DNA of 64,000 nucleotides from Auanema rhodensis (lineage: Eukaryota > Nematoda > Chromadorea > Rhabditida > Rhabditidae): positions 13,082,001 through 13,146,000 of the forward strand of contig OZ059895.1 in assembly GCA_964057225.1 (NCBI GenBank), in the 5' to 3' direction. Shown one piece after another: positions 49,870 to 58,946 of this stretch. A program made the position numbers and the translations under genes. The notes below the pieces were generated by a model, which did not search any database, was not told the origin of the DNA, and saw only the letters and a list, made by a program, of their open reading frames with translations. Each line of letters opens with the position of its first letter. Position 1 is the first letter of the stretch.

Positions 49870-52800
49870 ATGTCACTCCTTTTTGTCAATCATATCAAAC
49901 AATCTAACCAGTTTCTTGGAGAACTGCTTACACGATACGAGATGGAAGTGAAGGACCTTCCTGGTATTCTGGTAGATTGCGACTTCCACACTGAGGAAGA
50001 AGAGGAAACCCTCTCTTGCCTTATCATTCGCTGGACAAAAGTCCAACACCAATTCAAAGAATCGTTGAAAAATCATCAAGATAACGAGAAAAAATTCCAA
50101 AAATTTTACGAAGCATCAGACAAAACGCTTCGTAAAGCATTAGACGAACAGTACATCGCCTTCACATCCGATGAAGACTTTGAACCGAACATTAAAAAGG
50201 TTCAAAACGCCATTATTGAGCTTGACGAACACATCATGAAAGCCGAACGCATACTTAGAAAGCTGAGAAAAATGCTTCATAAGAATGAATCTGAGCACAA
50301 CAGCAATTGCTCAACAGAAAACAATGAAACAGAAAACAAATCGAATGATCAATTTCTGGAAATTATCAAGTCATTCCTACACATCCAACAAACTAGCATC
50401 CAAAAACCAGCGATGTCGCTACCTACATTTGATGGCAAACCAGAGAACTTCAAATCATTCTGGGGCCGTTTTGATAGACTTGTTCATGATAATGAACAGT
50501 TTACAACCTTAGAAAAGGTAAACCTACTCTGTGAAAGCCTCAAAGGCGATTCACAAATAGCAATCAGAGGAATAGAACCCTCTGCTCAAAATTATGAGCT
50601 CATGCGTGAAGCATTAGTTTCTGAATTTGGAGACTATTCGTCGGATATCAACTCTCTTTTAACACAACTACGTAATTTGAGATTTGCAAGCAATAATGCA
50701 AAATCATGTAAAGAAACATTTGGGGAAACCAAGGCACTTATCAGGCAAATTGAAGCAGCCGGAGCTACAGTATCCCGCGAAATGTGTACCGCGATGATTC
50801 TCAACAAATTCCCATACCACATCGTGGAAGACATTCTAATTTATCCAAACAACTACCATTCCACTAAAGAAATGCTGACAGCTGTAGACCACAAAATCTA
50901 TTCCTTTTTTCTAAAAGAACAAACAAGAAATAGTCATGAACAAAAGTTTCGAAATCACAAAGAGAATGTCACATCTGTAGCACATAAAGAAAACTCCGTA
51001 GAACAACGGAAAACCCAAACTTGGCCATGTGTTTTCTGCGACTCATCCGAACATCGCTTTTATCATTGCACCACATTTGAAACACCAGAGAAAAGAAGAC
51101 ACCGCATCCGCGGAAAGGCCATCTGTTGGATTTGTTTTTCCGAGAAACACAAAAGTTCCGAATGCAGAAAACAAAAATGTCGAAATTGCCAAGGAGACCA
51201 TAATTCCTCCTTGTGCTCACAAGGAAGAAAAAACGTGCAAAATATCCAAAAAGATAAAGAAACTCCCACAATTAAAAAAGATCAGGCTTTACTGATCACC
51301 ACAGAAGAATTATTGAATAAAAAAACAACAGAATATAAACAAGAATCTGACACTAATAATCGAATCCCTACTGAGGCACTTAATGCACCAGTATCGCTTA
51401 ATCACATTGCCGACACACATAATATTGAAGAAAGTCAAGTAATATTACGAACAGCAATGGCGAACATATACAACCACAATAGTAAAAAATATGAGCAAGT
51501 ACGCATGCTCATAGATGAAGGATCCATGAGATCTTTTATATCCAAGGACTTATCCACTAAGTTAGGATTGCCCATCCTTGGTTCTCAAAAGAAAACCTTT
51601 TACGGTATCGGAGCATTGTCCGAAACGCACGAAGTTCAGGACGTAAAGGTAATTATTGGAACCTCAAGTGGATCCCTTATCGTAACAAAACTATTCACCA
51701 AACCCATGTTAACCACACCCATACGTTGTCCAAAACTATCTAAAGAAGACTTGAAATTTATAAAGACAAGAAAAATAAAATTAGCCAATCCACAAACAAA
51801 CGGAGAATCATTTACTCCGGATATACTGATAGGTATGGATAGATACAAACTGTTCATGCATTTAAACGAAGAAACCGAACTCCCCTCACGTATGAGATTG
51901 AAAAATTCGGTATTCGGCCACATGATACATGGAGAAGCTCCTCTTCCCGATGATAATACACAACAAGAAGTAATATTATGCTCTACAGTAGAAGAAATAA
52001 CAAAAGAAACCTCTCATAAAGAACTCCTCACTAATCTGTTTGAACTGGATTCTATCGGCATCAATACAGAAAATGCCAACGCAGACCGCACTATTGATTA
52101 CTATGAAGAATACTCAAAAGATATAAAAATTGAGAACAACCGCATTATTGCACCGTTCCCGTTAAAAAATAACTTCAAAAATCTTAAAAACAACAAAATG
52201 CCCGCGTACCATAGATTCGTATCCCTATGGCGAAAGTTACTGCACAATCCAGAAATGCTCTCACACTATACTACAACCATTGAAAGTTACCTCAAAGATA
52301 ACATTGTCGAACAAATTCCCAACAATCACCAGAAGCCGTTAGAGTTTTATATGCCCCACCATGGGGTTTGGAAGCCCAGCAAGGCTAACCCTCTCAGAAT
52401 CGTTTTTGACGCCTCCGCTAAACAGAAAGACAGCCCATCGTTGAATGAGATAATACACACAGGACGATCATTTATCACATATATACACGACATCATGATC
52501 TCCTGCAGAAGAAGACCAATATTAATAACATGCGATATCAAAGCCGCATTTTTACAAATACAACTGACAGAGAATCACAAAAATCTATGCAAATTCTTTT
52601 GGATAAAAAACAAAGAATACCCAATATCTCACAATAATATCATAACCCTTCGATTCAACAGATTACCGTTCGGTATCACTGCATCCCCCAGCGTATTGAA
52701 CATGGGCATAAAATGGTTCTTAGAATCAAAAGTAGACAACCAATTAGCTATGGAAATACTGAACAACTTATACGTTGACAATATCATTCTTACAGCAAAT

Positions 52801-55800
52801 ACAACAGCAGAAGCTATAAAGAAATGTAAAGAAACCCAAAAACTATTTACAGAAATAAACATGCATGTTCGCGAATTCTTGTCAAACGACGAACAAGTAA
52901 TACAGAACCTTCCTGAAGAAGACAGATATCCGAACATGACAACCAAAATACTTGGCATATCTTTTAATAAAGAACACGACTCCTTCATTATCCCAATAAA
53001 AATAACAACGAATCACACAAGTTACACCAAGAGAATTCTACTCAGTCAGCTACACTCAATATTTGATCCCATTGGATTAGCAGCACCATTACTGTTACCT
53101 CTCAAACTTATCTTGCGAGAAATCATAAACACAAAATTATCATGGGACCAACCCATTGAATCAGATAATATCAAACAATGGGAACAACATATTAATCACA
53201 TTAACAATCAGCAATTGACCATGAAAAGATATTTTAAATTCTCTGAACATAAAACACAGTTATGGGTCTTTGCTGACGCAAGCAACCAAGCCATGGCCGC
53301 ATGTTCATATTTCCAAACAAACGAGCAGATTAGTTCTCTGCTCAACGGTAAATCCCGCATAGCACCCAAAAATAAGACCACAATTCCTCGATTAGAATTA
53401 TTAGCCATCCGCTTAGCAGTACGAATGGCATTAGCTATTGTAACCATATGCCCGAAAGTGGCAAAAGTCAACATTGTAAGCGATAGCAACATCGCGCTAT
53501 CATGGATTATTTCTCTAAAATCCCTCCCACTGTTCATTAAAAATCAAACAAACATTATAAATAAACAGCTACACCAAATCAAACAAGTATGTTGCAATGT
53601 AGAATTACATCATGTACAAACTTCGTACAATACTGCAGACATCGGATCCCGAGGTGCAGACATCGAGAAACTACAAGATTCCGACTGGATAAAGGGTCCA
53701 CATTGGTTAACTAAACTTTCCGCTCATAACCCTCTGACATCATTCGGCTCGCCTAAGAACTCTAACAGGAATAACGCAGAATCAGAATCGGAGCATCACA
53801 ATGTGGTCCACATAATTATAGACAATCTTCCAACCGATGATATTTGGAACATTCGTGAAAACTATGATGATGTGATCAAAACAATGACAACCGTAGGAAA
53901 ATTATTCAAAAAATGGTTTCTTAAAGTCCATCCTAACAACGCCAACAAGTTGCAAAAAATAAAACATCTCACATCAACAGACACGAATACTGTTGAAGAC
54001 ATCAACATAATTGAAAAAATTTTGATCAGTAACAGCCAATCTAATATGAGCCTCGATGAGCTACAGCAAAGAAATATAAATTTAAAATTCTTCAAAGATA
54101 CATGGGACATTTATCGCGTAAGAAGTCGTTTACAAAATACTCTTCTTCCCGAAGAGACAAAAAACCCTATATTCCTTCTCAAAACAAACCCCATAGTTAA
54201 AAAACTGATCAACAAAATACACAAAGATAATAATCATCAAGGCAAAAATTTCACGCTTATTCAACTCAGACAAAAGTTCTATATACCAAAAATAACCGGA
54301 GTCATTAAGCAAACATTGAAAAACTGTGTGACATGTAAAAGATTTCAATCACATCCTTATGAATTACCAGATATGCCATCGCTACCAAAAGACAGAGCAA
54401 TTCTTACAAGAGCATTCTTTTCAACAGGGTGTGATCTTATGGGCCCCTTCACCCTTCGAAATGGGTCTAAAGTCCATATTTGTCTGTTTACATGCATGAC
54501 AACTAGAGCGGTTCACTTAGAGGTAGTCACCAATCAATCCACAGTTGCCTTTATGAATGCATTTAATAGATTTATTTCACGCAGAGGTACTCCAGAAATT
54601 ATGCGCAGTGACTGCGCAGGAAACTTTATTCTGAGCTCAAAAATATTAGAAACCCTTGAAAAAACCTCGGATTACAATGAAAGTAGCATACTAAACACAT
54701 TAGCTCAAAGAAAAATTAAATGGATATACAACACTCCGCTATCTCCTTGGAAAGGAGGTTGTTGGGAACGCTTAGTAGGTGTCACCAAATCATCCCTCAA
54801 AAAATGCTTCGTTCCTAGTCAAATGTCACTAGATGATTTACACACAGCTATTGTAAAAATAGAAGCCATAATTAATACACGCCCACTCACTCATCCACAC
54901 CCAGATAATTTAGATGCTTTACCCATAAGACCAATTGATTTTTTAACATCAGCAATAAAGTTTTCATTACCAGAAAACAATGATAACACTCATATATTCG
55001 ATATTCACAGCGATATCCAAACGATTCAATCGACAGAACAAGCGCTAGAAGCTCTTCAGTTATCAGAAGACTCAGCGTCTAAATTCTGGACACGTTTCCA
55101 GGAGGAGTATCTAACTAGTTTAAAAGACATTTTCAAACATAAAAACAAGAGAAAAAATCACACAAATCTCTTTCCTCACAAGGATGAAATAGTAATAATA
55201 CAAAACGACATGTCGCCACGAGGAACATGGAAATTAGGTCGCATTATTGAAACAATTACTAGTTCAGATGGCAACATACGTTCAGCAAAAGTTGCAACAA
55301 GCAACGGAAACATAATTACTCGATCCATCAATCAGCTCTATCCACTAGAGATAAGATGCAACACTAGCAACAACAAAATCATAGAAGACAACTCACACAT
55401 AGTCCAAGAAAATAATAGCTCAACAGATAGAATAGCACATACTGATACCGTATTAGACAACATACACTCCGATCATCATATAGAACATACAGATGAAACA
55501 ATACATGAGAACAATAACATAAATGATAGCAACCATAATTACGATATTGCATATGAATCAGACAACTCTCAACATGATAATACATACACTCCAGAAACAG
55601 AGAATAATGAGGATGCAACAAACGATAGACCTCAAAATAAAACAAAACTATCATCAGTGAAAACAGCAAAATATACAGAACAAGATGAGGTCACTGAGAA
55701 GGAAAATATAAAAGCCTTCCCACTAAAAATGTCCTATGCCACACACCAAAGGGAAAATAAAATAAACCCAAAAATAGCAGCTGACATAATGAAAGCCCTT

Positions 55801-57801
55801 TCATTACCGATTATAATTACTTCGACGTATGCCGAAGAAATCAATAGTTGCAAGGACTCTAACATGTTCACCACAAAACTTATAGCGAATCCTCATTGCT
55901 CCCCAGAAATGGCAACATGGACAGTGATAATAACCATTATGGCAGTTACCCTCATAGTCTCTTGTCTATGCCGCATGGGTTACAGCCAATATAGATATAA
56001 GACATGGTCCAGAAACACTCAAACCATGCTCAACATCATGAAATTAAAACATAAAACAATCTCCGAACAAGAAGATCATGAAACTGATCAAAAAATAACA
56101 GAAGACCACAATGATACGTTGCAATTAAAACAAACGAACACACAAGACGCTAATATTGTGGATCATGAAACCTTTCAAAAGCATATTTACCCTATTTTAA
56201 ACCATACGAGAAAGCCACCAAAATTCTCTCTCTTTACTAGAGGGTCGCAAACATCTTTACCATCGTTACTGGCAATCATCTTGGCTTTATGTATTGGAAG
56301 CTGCAGTTCATGTTCCGATGTTCATGTTCAACACTTCGTTAACATACGATGCGATGACAACTTAGCTTGTTATCACGAATACAGTCAAGATATCATATTT
56401 TCTCCCGGAACAAAACAATTATGCATTACCATAACGCATTCTAATCATGAAATTGGTCAATTTAAAATAACTAAACTATATACTGAACATGTCTGCCAGA
56501 AGAATACTAGATACTTCACTAGACAGACAACCGTCAACATATTGAGCATATTACGATGCCGTCACCGGGGCTCGTGTGACGGAACATGTGAAACTAACTC
56601 GCTTCATAATAAAATCGAGGAACTACAACCATATACGTTCCCTTCACAATCAGGTTGCTTCACATCGTCAGCAAGATTTTACACATGTCCTATGATTTGG
56701 ACAGATCCGTGCCTTTTCTACAAAATAGAGCATATACCCGTCACTGAGGAAGTATATGAAGTCTATACTTGTGATAGTTGGTCCACCCAAACCGTATTTA
56801 ATATAGAAACAACATTACTCCAGCAGAAAAATAATTACAATATCACTCTACAACCTTACACGAAAAATCGTGAACAACTTTTCAATATAACAACGTTATC
56901 ACAATCACAACCTCCTCCAGAAATGTACACAAAATTATTTTTTTCCTCCAAAGAAAACACGTACATTACGGATATACACACAAAGGGAATAATTCAATGT
57001 GGAACAGAGGAAGCCGCATTAAAACATTTTAATAACTGTACAGTATCCTCATTCTGCCCTTGCACATTCAATAGATTTGATGACATAAAATGTAGGTGTG
57101 ATACCCCTACTTTTGAAAAAATGTCCAATACATCAGACATAAAATCTCCTAACCAAAACTTTAAAACTAAAGATAACACGTTATCATTCTCTACGAATTT
57201 AGACGAAAATTTAGTTACGGTCGATTCATCCCTATTCTTAAACTCAGTGATCTTCTCCAACAATTTGCCTTGCGCACCTGCCCTGACAAAACTATCAGGT
57301 TGCTACTCCTGCGGGCAGGGTGCATTCGCAGAATTCCAATGCCTTACGGCAGAAGAAACATGGATTTCTATCGAATGTCAAAAAGAAGTATTCATGATAA
57401 AATGCTCTCCAAAAGTAGCAATCACAAAAGTAACAATGAAAAGAGAAAATTCTCAGATTGATGAATTATGCTACACCACATGCGACAATAAAAAAATTAA
57501 GATCATTATTAAAGGAATATTACATCACATAGCAAGCATAGATGAAATAAACGAAAGTGACTCAAGTAAGGGTACAGAATCCAAATCCATTGACTTTGCT
57601 CCAATCTTCAAGTTAATTTTATCAAAGTTGGGAATCATATTGATAGGCGTTGCAATAACCGCCACCATAGGATATGTGGCATGTACACCCATCATGTACT
57701 GTGTAGTTTTGAATACAGTCTTAACCACACAATGGATAGCTACCAGGATATTCACACTGTGGATAAAATCAAAAGCCTTATTTCGGGATCAAAGATTTTA
57801 A
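49870..57801 (+). CDS. Gag-Pol-Env polyprotein of BEL/Pao retrotransposon (2,643 aa)
   Basis: One uninterrupted frame encoding all retroelement functions. Order: N-terminal charged helical region about 1-170; DUF1759-like Gag from LPTFDG at 184; three CCHC knuckles at 387-449; DUF1758-type aspartic protease (D549-E-G-S, then DILIGMD at 651-657); reverse transcriptase (D889, LPFG at 932-935, YVDN at 968-971); RNase H (D1136, E1176, D1205, D1257); integrase zinc site (H1451, H1456, C1486, C1489) and D1522-D1581-E1633 core; DUF5641-like region about 1766-1830; Asn/His/Asp-rich linker about 1835-1935; envelope region to the end. The first ATG (aaaATG) follows the leader directly. No stop or frameshift separates gag, pol and env, so Env presumably needs proteolysis or a spliced message. 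All catalytic positions are filled except Asn for the last RT Asp. Probably functional. Confidence 0.95.
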   Translation: MSLLFVNHIKQSNQFLGELLTRYEMEVKDLPGILVDCDFHTEEEEETLSCLIIRWTKVQHQFKESLKNHQDNEKKFQKFYEASDKTLRKALDEQYIAFTSDEDFEPNIKKVQNAIIELDEHIMKAERILRKLRKMLHKNESEHNSNCSTENNETENKSNDQFLEIIKSFLHIQQTSIQKPAMSLPTFDGKPENFKSFWGRFDRLVHDNEQFTTLEKVNLLCESLKGDSQIAIRGIEPSAQNYELMREALVSEFGDYSSDINSLLTQLRNLRFASNNAKSCKETFGETKALIRQIEAAGATVSREMCTAMILNKFPYHIVEDILIYPNNYHSTKEMLTAVDHKIYSFFLKEQTRNSHEQKFRNHKENVTSVAHKENSVEQRKTQTWPCVFCDSSEHRFYHCTTFETPEKRRHRIRGKAICWICFSEKHKSSECRKQKCRNCQGDHNSSLCSQGRKNVQNIQKDKETPTIKKDQALLITTEELLNKKTTEYKQESDTNNRIPTEALNAPVSLNHIADTHNIEESQVILRTAMANIYNHNSKKYEQVRMLIDEGSMRSFISKDLSTKLGLPILGSQKKTFYGIGALSETHEVQDVKVIIGTSSGSLIVTKLFTKPMLTTPIRCPKLSKEDLKFIKTRKIKLANPQTNGESFTPDILIGMDRYKLFMHLNEETELPSRMRLKNSVFGHMIHGEAPLPDDNTQQEVILCSTVEEITKETSHKELLTNLFELDSIGINTENANADRTIDYYEEYSKDIKIENNRIIAPFPLKNNFKNLKNNKMPAYHRFVSLWRKLLHNPEMLSHYTTTIESYLKDNIVEQIPNNHQKPLEFYMPHHGVWKPSKANPLRIVFDASAKQKDSPSLNEIIHTGRSFITYIHDIMISCRRRPILITCDIKAAFLQIQLTENHKNLCKFFWIKNKEYPISHNNIITLRFNRLPFGITASPSVLNMGIKWFLESKVDNQLAMEILNNLYVDNIILTANTTAEAIKKCKETQKLFTEINMHVREFLSNDEQVIQNLPEEDRYPNMTTKILGISFNKEHDSFIIPIKITTNHTSYTKRILLSQLHSIFDPIGLAAPLLLPLKLILREIINTKLSWDQPIESDNIKQWEQHINHINNQQLTMKRYFKFSEHKTQLWVFADASNQAMAACSYFQTNEQISSLLNGKSRIAPKNKTTIPRLELLAIRLAVRMALAIVTICPKVAKVNIVSDSNIALSWIISLKSLPLFIKNQTNIINKQLHQIKQVCCNVELHHVQTSYNTADIGSRGADIEKLQDSDWIKGPHWLTKLSAHNPLTSFGSPKNSNRNNAESESEHHNVVHIIIDNLPTDDIWNIRENYDDVIKTMTTVGKLFKKWFLKVHPNNANKLQKIKHLTSTDTNTVEDINIIEKILISNSQSNMSLDELQQRNINLKFFKDTWDIYRVRSRLQNTLLPEETKNPIFLLKTNPIVKKLINKIHKDNNHQGKNFTLIQLRQKFYIPKITGVIKQTLKNCVTCKRFQSHPYELPDMPSLPKDRAILTRAFFSTGCDLMGPFTLRNGSKVHICLFTCMTTRAVHLEVVTNQSTVAFMNAFNRFISRRGTPEIMRSDCAGNFILSSKILETLEKTSDYNESSILNTLAQRKIKWIYNTPLSPWKGGCWERLVGVTKSSLKKCFVPSQMSLDDLHTAIVKIEAIINTRPLTHPHPDNLDALPIRPIDFLTSAIKFSLPENNDNTHIFDIHSDIQTIQSTEQALEALQLSEDSASKFWTRFQEEYLTSLKDIFKHKNKRKNHTNLFPHKDEIVIIQNDMSPRGTWKLGRIIETITSSDGNIRSAKVATSNGNIITRSINQLYPLEIRCNTSNNKIIEDNSHIVQENNSSTDRIAHTDTVLDNIHSDHHIEHTDETIHENNNINDSNHNYDIAYESDNSQHDNTYTPETENNEDATNDRPQNKTKLSSVKTAKYTEQDEVTEKENIKAFPLKMSYATHQRENKINPKIAADIMKALSLPIIITSTYAEEINSCKDSNMFTTKLIANPHCSPEMATWTVIITIMAVTLIVSCLCRMGYSQYRYKTWSRNTQTMLNIMKLKHKTISEQEDHETDQKITEDHNDTLQLKQTNTQDANIVDHETFQKHIYPILNHTRKPPKFSLFTRGSQTSLPSLLAIILALCIGSCSSCSDVHVQHFVNIRCDDNLACYHEYSQDIIFSPGTKQLCITITHSNHEIGQFKITKLYTEHVCQKNTRYFTRQTTVNILSILRCRHRGSCDGTCETNSLHNKIEELQPYTFPSQSGCFTSSARFYTCPMIWTDPCLFYKIEHIPVTEEVYEVYTCDSWSTQTVFNIETTLLQQKNNYNITLQPYTKNREQLFNITTLSQSQPPPEMYTKLFFSSKENTYITDIHTKGIIQCGTEEAALKHFNNCTVSSFCPCTFNRFDDIKCRCDTPTFEKMSNTSDIKSPNQNFKTKDNTLSFSTNLDENLVTVDSSLFLNSVIFSNNLPCAPALTKLSGCYSCGQGAFAEFQCLTAEETWISIECQKEVFMIKCSPKVAITKVTMKRENSQIDELCYTTCDNKKIKIIIKGILHHIASIDEINESDSSKGTESKSIDFAPIFKLILSKLGIILIGVAITATIGYVACTPIMYCVVLNTVLTTQWIATRIFTLWIKSKALFRDQRF
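51028..51216 (+). other. Gag nucleocapsid: three CCHC zinc knuckles
   Basis: C387-X2-C390-X4-H395-X4-C400; C419-X2-C422-X4-H427-X4-C432; C437-X2-C440-X3-H444-X4-C449. Expected to bind the genomic RNA. The spacing, including the 18-residue gap after the first knuckle, resembles the second ORF at 58098. Confidence 0.9.
51487..51849 (+). other. Retropepsin-like protease domain
   Basis: MLIDEGSMRSFI carries the catalytic Asp at 549 in a D-E-G-S context; DILIGMD at 651-657 is the conserved second half. The middle Glu replaces Ser/Thr of classical D-T/S-G; DEG variants occur in Pao-type proteases as I recall. Cuts the polyprotein. Confidence 0.8.
52237..53649 (+). other. Reverse transcriptase and RNase H
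   Basis: RT motifs: RIVFDAS at 843-849, CDIKAAF with D889, LPFGITASP at 932-940, YVDN at 968-971. RNase H: FADAS with D1136, RLELLA with E1176, VSDSN with D1205, NTADIGSRG with D1257. Copies the RNA into DNA from the tRNA primer. The last RT catalytic Asp is replaced by Asn971. Confidence 0.9.
54187..54804 (+). other. Integrase, HHCC and DDE domains
   Basis: Zinc site H1451-X4-H1456 ... C1486-X2-C1489; catalytic D1522 (GCDLMGPF), D1581 (RSDCAGNF), E1633 (GGCWERLV). Joins the DNA to the genome with a 5-bp stagger, matching the TTTCC duplication. SDCAGNF departs from the more usual SDNGTNF, but the acidic residues are kept. Confidence 0.9.
55789..55971 (+). other. Possible Env N-terminal segment with signal-like start and membrane span
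   Basis: Met1974 opens MKALSLPIIITSTYA, a short signal-like stretch, followed by a membrane-length hydrophobic segment about 2016-2036. It lies between the Asn-rich linker and the glycoprotein, and AG dinucleotides upstream (aaaatagcag, 55772-55781) could be an env splice acceptor. Functional role inferred. Confidence 0.4.
56251..57798 (+). other. Envelope glycoprotein region, phlebovirus-like
   Basis: Signal/anchor-like stretch about 2128-2146 (SLLAIILALCIGSC), Cys-rich ectodomain with several N-X-S/T sites, RCRHRGSCDGTC at 2229-2240, GCYSCGQGAF at 2477-2486, then a hydrophobic anchor about 2586-2606 followed by a second hydrophobic stretch and a short basic tail. The Cys motifs resemble the phlebovirus G2 fusion-protein family (Pfam Phlebovirus_G2), known from env-bearing nematode BEL elements. 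Family call from motif pattern only. Confidence 0.7.
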
Positions 57802-58097
57802 AAGCATAAGAGAAGAATTTCTTGTGGAGATAAAATTTAAAATTAAAAATTGAAATAATAATGAAACAAAAGAAAAAGAAAGCATTATGTACGAATATAA
57901 CCATTGTAATAAAACAATATGATTGTTTTTCTTTCTTTTCAATTTATGGTAGTATCAAGTTTCTTTTATCCAACTCAGTTACATAACACATAACCTTTTG
58001 TACAGGCTCTAAAATTCATTGTATCTGTAACAAGATAACCTAAACACATCATTGTACAATGAACTAATAGATGTTAATCAGCGTTTAAAGTCCAGAT
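57802..58097 (+). other. Gap between polyprotein and second ORF
   Basis: No gene seen. A/T-rich with two T/C-rich tracts. The sequence ccttttgtacag (ending 58005) and the shorter gtccag (ending 58095) are acceptor-like and could be used to make a message for the downstream ORF. Confidence 0.4.
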
Positions 58098-58610
58098 GTG
58101 AACATGTATATAAGGATGCAGATCATGTCTTTCCTATATTCCATGAAAATGGAAGATATTGTCTCGAATATAATTGAGAATGCTTCCTTTGAGGAAGAGC
58201 TCAAAAAATATTCCCATCTACCTAACACTGCTGCCAATCTGAGGCAACTAATTGTGCTTGAAAAGAGGCTCTACGAGCACCTAGCTAGCGCGGTGAACCA
58301 TCTATCCGAACGACTGGACAATATTCAACATTCGTTAAATCTGAAACTAGACAATTTGACCATGCAGACTGCTCCTAAGGCTTCATGTGTATTCTGCAAT
58401 AAACCGACAGCTGATGGGCACCGTACTGCGGCCTGTCCGATTTATCCTTCCTCACCGGAACGCACTCTCCGTCTTCATGAACTGGGGATATGCATCAGAT
58501 GTTTGAATCAAAAACATCCAGCGATATGCGAGGTATCCTGCTATAGATGTGAGGCGGATACGCATCATGGAGTGGTTTGTGGAGATATAAAACGTAAAAG
58601 ACCTTTGTAG
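58098..58610 (+). CDS. Small accessory ORF with Gag-like triple zinc-knuckle pattern
   Basis: 170 codons from GTG at 58098; a eukaryotic start would be ATG at 58104, 58116, 58125, 58143 or 58149. Residues about 40-90 look coiled-coil (heptad Leu/Ile: LRQLIVLEKRL ... LSERLDNI). Then C97-X2-C100-X7-H108-X4-C113; C132-X2-C135-X4-H140-X3-C144; C148-X2-C151-X4-H156-X4-C161; basic tail KRKRP. The knuckles start with CVFC and have the same three-finger layout as the element's own Gag (387-449), though most residues differ. An upstream in-frame TAA at 58086 isolates it from the polyprotein. Probably an extra nucleic-acid-binding protein or a captured Gag fragment; function unknown. Confidence 0.65.
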   Translation: MNMYIRMQIMSFLYSMKMEDIVSNIIENASFEEELKKYSHLPNTAANLRQLIVLEKRLYEHLASAVNHLSERLDNIQHSLNLKLDNLTMQTAPKASCVFCNKPTADGHRTAACPIYPSSPERTLRLHELGICIRCLNQKHPAICEVSCYRCEADTHHGVVCGDIKRKRPL

Positions 58611-58622
58611 GCCTTCTTCTCA

Positions 58623-58640
58623 TTCCCGCATTGCCGGGAG
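58623..58640 (+). promoter_or_regulatory. Region of the polypurine tract, with hairpin
   Basis: Only GGGAG (58636-58640) is purine next to the 3' LTR, very short for a plus-strand primer. It forms one arm of a 6-bp inverted repeat (TTCCCG, loop CATTGC, CGGGAG with one G-T pair). Candidate plus-strand priming site by position only. Confidence 0.4.
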
Positions 58641-58703
58641 TGTCGCGATAAGCGAGTGAGTTTGTATAATTTTTTATCTTCAACAATTGTTTTATTCGTT
58701 TCT

Positions 58704-58707
<4 letters not shown>

Positions 58708-58761
<54 letters not shown>
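58708..58761 (+). repeat. (CT)27 microsatellite in 3' LTR
   Basis: 54 bp of uninterrupted CT, the only difference seen between the LTRs. Confidence 0.95.
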
Positions 58762-58764
<3 letters not shown>

Positions 58765-58940
58765 TTCTTCTTTCTTCTAACTTCCTAAGTAATTTTTATC
58801 CATACCACATGTTGTGTTATACATGTGGCATGACTAACTCTTTGTTTCAGGCTGACGACCGCCCACGAGAAGAGATCAGTCTTACTTTTTGAACGTTCGC
58901 AGTCAGTGATTTTATTCCGTGCTTGTCTTGTTAATTCATC

Positions 58941-58946
58941 AATAAA
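58941..58946 (+). promoter_or_regulatory. AATAAA polyadenylation signal, 3' LTR
   Basis: AATAAA in the downstream half of the 3' LTR, the expected site for ending the element's transcripts. Confidence 0.7.

Noticed and set aside
50285..50512. Separate small gene inside gag
   Set aside because: Alternative-frame shadow with no start context or domain.
51029..51295. Plus- and minus-strand frames over the Gag zinc knuckles
   Set aside because: Shadows of the polyprotein in other frames, as are the other short frames within 49870-57801.
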